This document shows positions 57,170-64,000 of a DNA stretch of 64,000 nucleotides, piece after piece. Origin of the DNA: Stutzerimonas stutzeri (GTDB lineage: Bacteria > Pseudomonadota > Gammaproteobacteria > Pseudomonadales > Pseudomonadaceae); the NCBI RefSeq assembly GCF_024448695.1, contig NZ_JAMOHY010000009.1:1-64000 (forward strand), in the 5' to 3' direction. Position numbers and translations under genes: made by a program. The stretch's first letter is position 1; each line of letters starts with the position of its first letter. Below the pieces are notes generated by a model. That model had not been told where the DNA came from. It did no database searches and was given only the letters and a program-made list of their open reading frames with translations.

Positions 57170-57547
57170 CTATTTGACCAGCGCGCGGGCACCTTCCAGA
57201 TAAGCCTTGCCGCGAGTCTTGACGACTTCAGGCTTGTCCGTCTCGGACGCAATATGCACCTCTTCCAGCAATGCTGCGGTGGTTTCCAGATCAGCCTGGA
57301 TTCTCTGTAACGCATTCTCCAGGGTATAAGTCAGCTGGTGGATCTCATGCATGTCCATCGCTGTCAGCTCATCCTTGGCCAGGATCGCTTCAAGCTTGGG
57401 GTTGTATTCGTTCAGGTTGACGGTCGCCTGCTGCGTGCTTGCTGAAGGCTCGCCCTTATAGTGAGCCGGCCGGGGACTCTCAGCCCAGCTGGCGGTACTC
57501 AGGACGAGGACAATAGCCCCTGTGATCAGGCGAAATGAAGTCTGCAT
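57170..57547 (-). CDS. Small exported protein of unknown function (DUF6746-like)
   Basis: This 125-residue precursor has a signal peptide (TSFRLITGAIVLVLSTASWA, cleavage likely after SWA). The mature part is a short proline-rich stretch followed by two or three helices (AILAKDELTAMDMHEIHQL, ENALQRIQADLETTAALLEE) with several Met and His that might bind a ligand. The name is from memory of similar small Pseudomonas proteins. ATG 57547 has AAGAGAA before it; an ATG at 57565 adds six residues. A Fur-box-like site lies upstream. Confidence 0.65.
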   Translation of the reverse strand: MQTSFRLITGAIVLVLSTASWAESPRPAHYKGEPSASTQQATVNLNEYNPKLEAILAKDELTAMDMHEIHQLTYTLENALQRIQADLETTAALLEEVHIASETDKPEVVKTRGKAYLEGARALVK

Positions 57548-57588
57548 TGATGTTCTCTTGGTCATTGATAAGGTGCGGAAAACATAGC

Positions 57589-57607
57589 GCCAATGAAAAC
57601 TATTCGC
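57589..57607 (-). promoter_or_regulatory. Possible Fur box
   Basis: By hand alignment 12 of 19 bases agree with the Fur consensus (conserved AATGA, AA and ATT). It lies about 45 bases before the small exported protein gene on the minus strand, in the divergent promoter region with the TlpA-like gene. A modest match that could be chance. Confidence 0.3.
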
Positions 57608-57736
57608 AATCAAACACACTGATACAAAGCGCGTCCCAATGTCGCAACATCCTGCGACCCACCCGCCACACGCCACCGTCTCGTGCAAGGTAAAGTGCCC
57701 GTCCGTCCCGACAGGCAGCCATGAAGGAACACGACG

Positions 57737-58570
57737 ATGCTCACCCTGAATATTGGCCCACTGGTGCTTGGCATACCGCAGCTGTTGCTGGTGGTCAGCC
57801 TGCTTCTGGCGATGCTGACTGGCTGGTGGGTGGGGCGGCGGCGCCAGCAAAATCCCGAGCGGCAGGTGTTTCGTCTTCTACTGCTGGCTCTGGTGGTGGC
57901 GCGACTGGCCTTCGTGGCGGTGTATTTCGAGGCATTCAGCGACAACTGGTGGGGCATGCTGGATATCCGTGACGGCGGCTTTATCCCCTGGCCCGGCATC
58001 CTCGCTGCGCTGCTGGCCGGTGGCTGGCTGCTCTGGCGCAACGCTGATCTGCGCAAGCCATTGGCCGCTGCGCTGGCCGTGGGCGTGCTCAGCTGGGGTT
58101 TTACCAACCTTGGCTGGCACGCCTTCGAACAGGGCACGCGCCTGCCGGAAATGGCGCTGCGTGACATTTCAGGTGCACCGGTCAACCTGGAGGACTACAC
58201 CGGCAAGCCGTTGGTGATCAACCTCTGGGCCACCTGGTGTCCGCCCTGCCGACGGGAAATGCCGGTACTGGCTGAAGCCCAGGAAAACCACGATGAATTT
58301 GTCTTCCTGTTCGTCAACCAGGGCGAGGGGGAAGGTGAAATTGAACGCTTCCTGCAGGGCAGCGGCCTCGATCTGCGCAATCTGCTGATCGACAGCGGCG
58401 GCCGGCTCGGCCAGCACGTCGGTTCACAGGCCCTGCCGACAACGCTGTTCTATGATGCTCAAGGCCGGCAAGTGGGCGCCCATCTGGGTGAACTGTCGCG
58501 CGCCAGCCTGTCTCAGGCTCTGAAAGCCCTGCAACCCGCCCCACTCGTTCATGGTCAACAACCGCGCTAA
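57737..58570 (+). CDS. Membrane-anchored TlpA-like thioredoxin
   Basis: This 277-residue protein has about three to four membrane segments in residues 8-125 that resemble the beginning of prolipoprotein diacylglyceryl transferase (ALVVARLAFVAVYFEAF). A periplasmic thioredoxin domain of TlpA/ResA type follows (about 135-270), with Cys168 and Cys171 in WATWCPPCRREMP and the cis-Pro in ALPTTLFYD. It should reduce or exchange disulfides outside the membrane, for example in cytochrome c maturation or outer-membrane protein repair. It is 120 bases before the sulfur cluster and has the same direction. Start ATG 57737; no other near candidate. Confidence 0.85.
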   Translation: MLTLNIGPLVLGIPQLLLVVSLLLAMLTGWWVGRRRQQNPERQVFRLLLLALVVARLAFVAVYFEAFSDNWWGMLDIRDGGFIPWPGILAALLAGGWLLWRNADLRKPLAAALAVGVLSWGFTNLGWHAFEQGTRLPEMALRDISGAPVNLEDYTGKPLVINLWATWCPPCRREMPVLAEAQENHDEFVFLFVNQGEGEGEIERFLQGSGLDLRNLLIDSGGRLGQHVGSQALPTTLFYDAQGRQVGAHLGELSRASLSQALKALQPAPLVHGQQPR

Positions 58571-58650
58571 TAACCAAAAAAACTAAGCATAGAAGCCAAA
58601 TAACAACTCATTGGTAGTCTTCAACGCGCCGCTGGGCTAGCATTCCCAAA

Positions 58651-58666
58651 ATACCCCTAAGGGTAT
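58651..58666. promoter_or_regulatory. CsoR/CstR-type operator candidate
   Basis: ATACCCCTAAGGGTAT has six-base arms ATACCC and GGGTAT around CTAA. Operators of the CsoR/CstR/FrmR family have this G/C-tract form (TACCC, spacer, GGGTA). It lies 24 bases before the start of the persulfide-dioxygenase-like gene, where a bound repressor would block transcription. No CsoR-family gene is in the window. Confidence 0.5.
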
Positions 58667-58690
58667 GGACAGACACAGGAGCCCAGCCAG

Positions 58691-59554
58691 ATGAAAGCCT
58701 GCATCGAAGCCTTTTTCGACCCCAACACTTCAACCTGGAGTTATGTGGTCAGCGATCCGGCTACCCGTCAGTGCGCGCTGATCGACACGGTGCTGGACTA
58801 CGATCCGGCATCCGGTCGGACCGCATTGCACAGCGCCGAGAGACTGGCCGCGCATGTCTGTCAGCACGACCTGAGCGTACAGTGGATTCTCGAAACCCAC
58901 GTACACGCCGATCACCTCAGCGCCGCACCTTGGCTCCAGGAACGGCTTGGCGGCACGCTCGCCATCGGCAACCACATCACCCAGGTGCAGGAAGTCTTCG
59001 GCACACTGTTCCATGCAGAAGATGGTTTCGCCACCGATGGCAGCCAATTCGACCAACTCTTCAGCGATGGTGAAGCCTTTCAGGTCGGCAATCTGCCAGC
59101 GCGCGCCATCCATACACCCGGCCATACGCCGGCCTGCATGAGTTACCTGATCGGCGACGCGCTCTTCGTCGGCGACACCCTGTTCATGCCCGATTACGGC
59201 ACCGCGCGCTGCGACTTTCCCGGAGGCGATGCGCGCACCCTGTATCGATCGATCCGCAAACTGTTCGAATTGCCGGACGAAACACGCGTGTTTCTGTGCC
59301 ACGATTACCTCGCACCCGGACGCGATGAACATCATTACGAAACCACGATAGGCGCATCACGGCGGGACAATATCCATATCCATAACGGCATCAGCGAAGA
59401 CGAATTCGTCGCCATGCGCACTGCCCGCGATGCCACACTCGACATGCCGGCGCTGATCCTGCCTTCGGTGCAGGTCAACATGCGCGCAGGTGAGCTGCCA
59501 CCAGCCGAAGCCAACGGCGTGCAATACCTGAAGATCCCACTTAACCGGCTGTAA
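58691..59554 (+). CDS. MBL-fold persulfide dioxygenase-like protein (Blh/ETHE1 family)
   Basis: This 287-residue soluble metallo-beta-lactamase-fold protein has THVHADH (His70, His72, Asp74, His75), His145 in HTPGHTPACMSY, Asp162 in VGDTLFMPDYG and His204 in FLCHDY. The stretch RCDFPGGD (173-180) is characteristic of persulfide dioxygenases, which use iron bound by two His and one Asp to oxidise glutathione persulfide to sulfite. The same family is called Blh next to BigR. The neighbours fit: a SulP carrier and a rhodanese directly after it. AGGAG precedes the ATG by ten bases. Confidence 0.88.
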   Translation: MKACIEAFFDPNTSTWSYVVSDPATRQCALIDTVLDYDPASGRTALHSAERLAAHVCQHDLSVQWILETHVHADHLSAAPWLQERLGGTLAIGNHITQVQEVFGTLFHAEDGFATDGSQFDQLFSDGEAFQVGNLPARAIHTPGHTPACMSYLIGDALFVGDTLFMPDYGTARCDFPGGDARTLYRSIRKLFELPDETRVFLCHDYLAPGRDEHHYETTIGASRRDNIHIHNGISEDEFVAMRTARDATLDMPALILPSVQVNMRAGELPPAEANGVQYLKIPLNRL

Positions 59555-59556
59555 CC

Positions 59557-59583
59557 ATGACAGCGAATCCCCTCCTTCGATGA
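59557..59583 (+). promoter_or_regulatory. Eight-codon upstream frame overlapping the sulP start
   Basis: ATG at 59557, two bases after the stop of the preceding gene, opens a frame of eight codons ending in TGA that overlaps the sulP ATG (ATGA). sulP itself has no visible Shine-Dalgarno sequence, so ribosomes could reach it by termination-reinitiation through this short frame. No experimental support; shown as a translational signal only. Confidence 0.3.
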
Positions 59584-61364
59584 AATCCCGACTGGCACAC
59601 TACCTGCCCTGCCTGCAATGGGCCGTGACCTATGACCGCCACGCGGCAAGCCGCGACAGCCTGGCGGCGGTGATCGTCACCCTGATGCTGATCCCGCAGA
59701 GCCTCGCCTACGCCTTGCTGGCGGGGCTGCCGGCAATCACCGGGTTGTATGCCAGCATTTTGCCGCTGATCGCCTACACCCTGTTCGGCACCAGTCGCAC
59801 GCTATCGGTCGGCCCGGTGGCGGTGATCTCGTTGATGACAGCCGCTGCGCTGGGGCCGCTGTTTGTCGCCGGCAGTGCTGAATATGCCGGAGCAGCACTG
59901 GTGCTGGCCTTGCTGTCCGGGGTTCTGCTGCTGGCGATGGCGCTGTTGCGCCTGGGCTTTTTGGCAAACTTCCTCAGCCATCCGGTGATTTCCGGTTTTA
60001 TCAGCGCCTCGGCCATACTCATCGCCCTGAGCCAGCTCAAGCATATCCTTGGCATTCGCGTGGAAGGCGATAATGCCGCGGTGCTGTTGTTCAGGCTGCT
60101 GCAGGGGCTGCCACAGACACACCTGCCGACACTCGCCATCGGTGGAGCCAGCCTGCTGTTTCTCTATCTGTCGCGACGTCATCTGAGCAGCTGGCTGGGC
60201 GCGCTGGGGCTGGCGCCACGGTATGCCGACAGTCTCGGCAAGATCGGCCCGATCGTGGCGTTGCTGGCCTCGATAATGCTCGTCAGCGCACTGGATCTGA
60301 CCACTGCCGGCGTGCAGGTCGTGGGTATCGTGCCCCAGGGCCTGCCATCCATCAGTTTGCCGACACTGGACCTCGACCTGCTCCAGCAATTGCTGCCCGC
60401 TGCCCTGCTGCTCAGCCTTGTGGGTTTCGTCGAATCGGTATCGGTGGGCCAGACCCTGGCCGCCAAACGCCGCGAGCGCATCGAGCCCAACCAGGAACTG
60501 ATCGCACTGGGCAGCGCCAATATTGCAGCGGCGCTCAGTGGCGGCCTGCCGGTCACCGGAGGCTTCTCCCGCTCTGTGGTGAACTTCGATGCCGGCGCAC
60601 AAACGCCCATGGCCGGAGCTATTGCTGCTGTCGGCATCGCCATTACCGCGCTGTTCTTCACGCCGCTGCTGCATGACCTGCCGCACGCCGTACTGGCCGC
60701 AACCATCATCATTGCCGTGCTGAGCCTGGTGGACCTCGGCGTGCTAGGGCGTACCTGGCGCTATTCCCGTCAGGATGGTGCGGCCATGGCGGTAAGCATG
60801 CTCGGCGTACTGCTGATCGGGGTCGAAGCAGGCATTCTGCTCGGTGCTGGCCTGTCGCTGCTGCTGTTTCTCTGGCGCACCAGTCAGCCCCACGTGGCCG
60901 TGGTCGGACAGGTACCGGGCAGCGAGCACTTTCGCAATGTCGAGCGCTACGCCGTGTTCGAAAGCCGCAAGGTGCTGTCGGTACGTGTGGATGAGAGCCT
61001 GTATTTCCCCAATGCGCGCTTTCTCGAGGACCGCATTGCCAAACTGATCAGCCAGCATCCGGCAGCCGAACATCTGGTGCTGATGTGTCCCGGCATCAAT
61101 CTGATCGACACCAGCGCCCTGGAAAGCCTGGAAACCATCAGCGAACGGCTGCGGGACAGTGGCGTTCAGTTGCATCTTTCGGAAGTAAAGGGACCTGTGA
61201 TGGACAGGCTGAAGAACTCGGACTTTCTTCAGCAGTTCGGTGGGCAGGTATTTTTCAGCCAGTTCGATGCGCTGAAAGCCCTTGATCCCGATACCACACG
61301 CCTGGCACTTGAGAGCGCAGCGTGCCAGCCTTCGCAGACACCATCTCAAGAGAGGGACTCATGA
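59580..61364 (+). CDS. SulP-family anion transporter with STAS domain
   Basis: This 594-residue protein has ten to fourteen membrane segments of the SLC26/SulP fold (first part MLIPQSLAYALLAGLPAITGLYAS is the family signature) and a C-terminal cytoplasmic STAS domain (about 445-560, VRVDESLYFPNARFLEDRI and DTSALESLETISERL). SulP proteins carry sulfate, bicarbonate or other anions with H+ or Na+. Here, between a persulfide dioxygenase and a rhodanese gene, export of sulfite/sulfate or uptake of a sulfur anion is a fair guess. The last four bases overlap the rhodanese start. Confidence 0.9.
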   Translation: MKSRLAHYLPCLQWAVTYDRHAASRDSLAAVIVTLMLIPQSLAYALLAGLPAITGLYASILPLIAYTLFGTSRTLSVGPVAVISLMTAAALGPLFVAGSAEYAGAALVLALLSGVLLLAMALLRLGFLANFLSHPVISGFISASAILIALSQLKHILGIRVEGDNAAVLLFRLLQGLPQTHLPTLAIGGASLLFLYLSRRHLSSWLGALGLAPRYADSLGKIGPIVALLASIMLVSALDLTTAGVQVVGIVPQGLPSISLPTLDLDLLQQLLPAALLLSLVGFVESVSVGQTLAAKRRERIEPNQELIALGSANIAAALSGGLPVTGGFSRSVVNFDAGAQTPMAGAIAAVGIAITALFFTPLLHDLPHAVLAATIIIAVLSLVDLGVLGRTWRYSRQDGAAMAVSMLGVLLIGVEAGILLGAGLSLLLFLWRTSQPHVAVVGQVPGSEHFRNVERYAVFESRKVLSVRVDESLYFPNARFLEDRIAKLISQHPAAEHLVLMCPGINLIDTSALESLETISERLRDSGVQLHLSEVKGPVMDRLKNSDFLQQFGGQVFFSQFDALKALDPDTTRLALESAACQPSQTPSQERDS

Positions 61365-61741
61365 AAAGCGCACATGACCTCGTCGAGCAGGCCCGCTCGC
61401 AGATCACTGAAATCACACCGGCAAATGCGCCGGCAGCCATCAATGAAGCAGATGTGCTGATTGATGTACGTGAGGCCGACGAATACCGCGCCGGCCATAT
61501 CGGTGGTGCCCTGAACATTCCGCGCGGCCTGCTTGAGTTCAGGCTTGCCGCAATGCCGGAACTCAACCCGCGCGACACGCGGATCGTCCTCTATTGCAAG
61601 ACCAGCGGTCGTGCCGCCCTGGCAGCGGCCTCACTGAAGGAAATGGGCTATTTCGCAGTCTGCTCGATAGCCGGGGGCTTCGATGCCTGGGTCGAGAACG
61701 GTCTGCCGGTTGTTCACCCACAGATGCCCAGTTTCGACTGA
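61361..61741 (+). CDS. Single-domain rhodanese
   Basis: This 126-residue cytoplasmic rhodanese has the active-site Cys79 in the loop CKTSGRA, the N-terminal VLIDVREADEYRAGHI motif and the end motif GGFDAWVENGLPV. It transfers sulfane sulfur between thiosulfate, persulfides and acceptors. It has no signal peptide or membrane segment. The ATG at 61361 overlaps the sulP stop (ATGA), with GAGAGG upstream. In the protein YgaP of E. coli a rhodanese and a DUF2892 membrane part are joined; here the two are separate, convergent genes. Confidence 0.92.
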   Translation: MKSAHDLVEQARSQITEITPANAPAAINEADVLIDVREADEYRAGHIGGALNIPRGLLEFRLAAMPELNPRDTRIVLYCKTSGRAALAAASLKEMGYFAVCSIAGGFDAWVENGLPVVHPQMPSFD

Positions 61742-61747
61742 GCCATT

Positions 61748-61772
61748 GGCAGCCGGATCAAGCCCGGCTGCC
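61748..61772. terminator. Hairpin between convergent genes
   Basis: GGCAGCCGG (61748-61756) pairs exactly with CCGGCTGCC (61764-61772) over a seven-base loop, right between the convergent rhodanese and DUF2892 genes. There is no T-run, so termination is possible but not certain in either direction. Confidence 0.5.
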
Positions 61773-61784
61773 GAAACCCACTTG

Positions 61785-61976
61785 TCAGTTACGCAGCTTG
61801 CAGCTGCTGATCCCCAGCAGGCGATACGCCGGACAGAAACGGAAGACGCCGGTGGCGATGGGCAGCAGGCCGATCCAGCCCCAGACGCCGATAACGCCCG
61901 CCAGCGACAGTCCGATCAGGATCAGGCCAACGATGATCCGCAGGGTGCGATCAAGGGTTCCGATATTGCTTTTCAT
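61785..61976 (-). CDS. DUF2892 (YgaP-like transmembrane) protein
   Basis: This 63-residue protein begins with the family motif NIGTLDRTLRIIVGLILI and has two membrane helices (about 13-30, 32-48), then FRFCPAYRLLGISSC, with the typical Cys-Pro-Ala-Tyr motif. DUF2892 is also the membrane tail of E. coli YgaP. It is the third gene of a minus-strand operon starting with two YeeE/YedE genes, 16 bases behind the second one. Confidence 0.88.
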   Translation of the reverse strand: MKSNIGTLDRTLRIIVGLILIGLSLAGVIGVWGWIGLLPIATGVFRFCPAYRLLGISSCKLRN

Positions 61977-61992
61977 CTGACTGACCTCCAGG

Positions 61993-62412
61993 TCATGGTG
62001 CGCGCCGGGACTCCAGCGCGGAGAACAGAAACATGCCGGCGACCAGGGCAATCACGAACAGCGGAACCTGCCAGTACCCGCTGAGCAGCATGGCCACTGC
62101 AGGGCCGGGACAAATGCCAGCGATGCCCCAGCCGATACCGAACAACAGTCCGCCGCCGATCAGGCGCCGATCGATATCGCGCCTCTGCGGAAGCCGCATG
62201 GGCGCATCCAGCAGTGAACGTGACTGACGCTTCGCCCAGCTCATGGGCAGAATGGCAGCACCTATGGCGCCGGCCATCACCAGCGCCAGCGAAGGGTCCC
62301 AGGCGCCGGCCAGATCAAGAAAACCCTTAACCTTTGCCGGGTTGGCCATGCCGGACAGCAGCAGGCCAACGCCAAACACCAATCCGGCAATCAAGGCAGT
62401 CAACTGACGCAT
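61993..62412 (-). CDS. YeeE/YedE half-transporter (DUF6691)
   Basis: This 139-residue membrane protein has four to five helices, with the family motifs GLLLSGMANPAKVKGFLDL and GWGIAGICPGPAV. The Cys in GICPGPA is the sort of residue by which TsuA (YeeE) passes thiosulfate. Pairs of short YeeE/YedE proteins usually work together, called PmpA/PmpB in BigR regulons. It begins four bases after the end of the preceding partner gene. Confidence 0.88.
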   Translation of the reverse strand: MRQLTALIAGLVFGVGLLLSGMANPAKVKGFLDLAGAWDPSLALVMAGAIGAAILPMSWAKRQSRSLLDAPMRLPQRRDIDRRLIGGGLLFGIGWGIAGICPGPAVAMLLSGYWQVPLFVIALVAGMFLFSALESRRAP

Positions 62413-62416
62413 CTAC

Positions 62417-62851
62417 TCAACCTCCAATGACGTGACGCAGAACGAACACCGTGGCAAACCCTGCCGCCATGAACGCCAGGGTAGCCACCAGTGAACGCGG
62501 CGAAAGCCGGGAAAGACCACAGACACCATGGCCACTGGTACAACCCGCGCCGTACCGAGTACCAACGCCAACCAGCAACCCGGCAAGCAGCAGCGACAGC
62601 CAGCCATTATCAAAAGTGGCTGTGGGCAGGTCAGCGAAAAATGACCAGAGCAGCGGCGTCAGCAGCACGCCCAGAATGAACAAGCCCTTTTCGAGTCGCC
62701 CTTCGGCACCCTTCTCCACAAGGCTGGCCAGCAGGCCGCTGATACCGGCGATACGGCCATTGCATGCAGCGAAAAAACCGGCAGAAAGGCCGATCAGGAC
62801 ACCACCGGCCAACGCGGTCCAGGGGGTGAAATTCATCCAGTCAATCGTCAT
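62417..62851 (-). CDS. YeeE/YedE half-transporter (sulfur transport domain)
   Basis: This 144-residue partner of the next protein has four to five helices, with a Cys in the first motif (LSAGFFAACNGRIAGISGLL) and one in RYGAGCTSGHGVCGLSRLS, which is the characteristic sulfur-transport signature. Together the pair has the size of one full YeeE. It would import thiosulfate or a similar reduced sulfur compound. First gene of the minus-strand operon; inverted repeats that could be operators lie 30-70 bases before its start. Confidence 0.9.
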   Translation of the reverse strand: MTIDWMNFTPWTALAGGVLIGLSAGFFAACNGRIAGISGLLASLVEKGAEGRLEKGLFILGVLLTPLLWSFFADLPTATFDNGWLSLLLAGLLVGVGTRYGAGCTSGHGVCGLSRLSPRSLVATLAFMAAGFATVFVLRHVIGG

Positions 62852-62882
62852 CAGCGCGCCTCTTCGCAAAACAACCCGTATG

Positions 62883-62917
62883 ATTTGCAATGCAAATATA
62901 CCCCACCCTGTATATTT
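62883..62917 (-). promoter_or_regulatory. Overlapping palindromes, ArsR/BigR-like operator candidate
   Basis: ATTTGCAATGCAAAT (62883-62897) is a perfect palindrome with a single central base. Overlapping it, AAATATAC (62894-62901) and GTATATTT (62910-62917) are perfect eight-base arms with an eight-base spacer. AT-rich inverted repeats with an N8 spacer are typical for ArsR-type sulfide sensors (SqrR/BigR). They lie before the YeeE operon. Confidence 0.5.
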
Positions 62918-63154
62918 CGTAACCCCACAGCAGGCTGAAAATCAAAAAGGCTGTTTTCGGTAACCGCTGAACCCGCACCGGGATGGACTGTCCAGAGCTG
63001 AAGCGCATCCGTTCTATCGCGCTTGCAGCCCTCGCACGCGCCACAGATATCAGAGGCTGGAGTCGTTATTTTTTGCAAAAGAGGGAATTTGCCGCAGGCG
63101 ATGAAGCAAGACGCTGCTTATACTGACCACCCCATCCAATCTGGAGCCATACCT
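62918..63154. other. Upstream region of the HU gene
   Basis: No gene is seen. TATACT at 63119-63124 can serve as -10 box of the HU gene; I find no good -35 box at the right distance. GGAG at 63142-63145 is the ribosome-binding site. Confidence 0.4.
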
Positions 63155-63427
63155 GTGAACAAAGCCGAGTTGATTGAAGCGATTGCCGCCTCTGCGGATA
63201 TTCCGAAAACCACCGCTACCCGCGTACTCGATGCCTTTACCGAAAGCGTCACCAACACCCTGCAGAATGGTGACAGCGTTACGCTGGTCGGCTTCGGCAC
63301 ATTTGCCGTCAAGGAGCGCGCCGCGCGCGACGGTCGCAACCCGCAGACTGGCGCCACCATCAAGATTGCCGCCGCAAAGCTGCCGGGCTTCAAGCCAGGC
63401 AAGACACTCAAGGATGCAGTGAACTGA
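63155..63427 (+). CDS. HU family DNA-binding protein
   Basis: This 90-residue histone-like protein is close to HupB of pseudomonads: [20 protein letters not shown] at the start, the arm motif [21 protein letters not shown], and the end [16 protein letters not shown]. It bends DNA as a dimer. The start is GTG at 63155, nine bases after GGAG. The main hupB of pseudomonads lies after lon, which is not here, so this may be an additional HU copy. Confidence 0.93.
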   Translation: MNKAELIEAIAASADIPKTTATRVLDAFTESVTNTLQNGDSVTLVGFGTFAVKERAARDGRNPQTGATIKIAAAKLPGFKPGKTLKDAVN

Positions 63428-63433
63428 TTCCGC

Positions 63434-63474
63434 GGGTCAGGCGCTGCCGCTCACATGAGCGCAGGGCCTGACCC
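63434..63474. terminator. Large hairpin between HU and SDR genes
   Basis: GGGTCAGGC (63434-63442) pairs with GCCTGACCC (63466-63474). Inside, CGCTC and GAGCG pair over ACAT. It lies between convergent genes. There is no T-run, so it is only a likely terminator. Confidence 0.5.
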
Positions 63475-63505
63475 ACACCCTCTCCCCGCCTCCCCTCTTG
63501 TCGCG

Positions 63506-64000
<495 letters not shown>

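Noticed and set aside
62918..63154. Searched for a tRNA or small RNA before the HU gene
   Set aside because: No cloverleaf arms, TTC-type T-loop or terminator could be found.

Overview
The window looks like chromosomal DNA of a gammaproteobacterium of the Pseudomonas group (Pseudomonadaceae in the broad sense). The evidence is the AgmR/ErbR regulator next to a NosP-NahK pair and an alcohol-oxidation ABC permease, a MuxABC-OpmB efflux operon, a PutA with an N-terminal ribbon-helix-helix, an E. coli-like ybhP-clsB-ybhN set, and the GGATTA/TAATCC palindromic intergenic repeats I associate with these genomes. I cannot fix the species. I found no tRNA, rRNA, CRISPR array, insertion sequence or prophage gene.

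Layout. 1-13 kb: an ABC-2 permease (pedC-like) and the regulator erbR on the + strand. Facing them are the NO sensor nosP and its hybrid kinase nahK, then a porin and the PQQ-biosynthesis peptidase pqqF, all on the - strand. A membrane diguanylate cyclase and ferrochelatase follow. 13-25 kb: trifunctional putA, a Cache-domain chemoreceptor, a run of small stress-type genes (two unknown proteins, a DUF421 membrane protein with an extra zinc ribbon, a 54-residue protein) and topoisomerase IB. Then comes a REC-CheC plus PAS-GGDEF operon on the - strand. 25-34 kb: nfuA, and a - strand run (DOPA-type dioxygenase, SDR, DUF2218, cytochrome b561) with a divergent LysR regulator. After it lie the ybhP-clsB-ybhN operon, an MFS transporter and a gene-poor 600-bp gap. 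34-51 kb: the muxABC-opmB operon, a MurJ-like flippase, tamAB and xthA. 51-58 kb: a PstS-OmpA fusion behind a Pho-box-like site, a LysR regulator, ppiC, zapE, the ABC-F gene ybiT, a small secreted protein and a membrane-anchored TlpA-like thioredoxin. 58-63 kb: a sulfur cluster, with a persulfide-dioxygenase-like MBL protein, a SulP transporter and a rhodanese on the + strand. Facing them on the - strand are a DUF2892 protein and two YeeE/YedE half-transporters. The window ends with an HU protein and an SDR gene cut by the window edge.

How the genes fit together. The left end belongs to PQQ-dependent alcohol oxidation and its signalling, with NO sensing attached. The 58-63 kb cluster has the parts of a sulfide/persulfide handling system: oxidation of persulfide, sulfur transfer by rhodanese, YeeE-type import of reduced sulfur and a SulP anion carrier. 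Its two promoter regions carry two different inverted repeats, one like a CsoR/CstR operator and one like an ArsR/BigR operator, yet no matching regulator gene lies in the window. I consider this, the PstS-OmpA fusion with its Pho-box-like site and the REC-CheC/GGDEF pair the most worthwhile places to look further. Most other genes are well-known housekeeping or transport functions.
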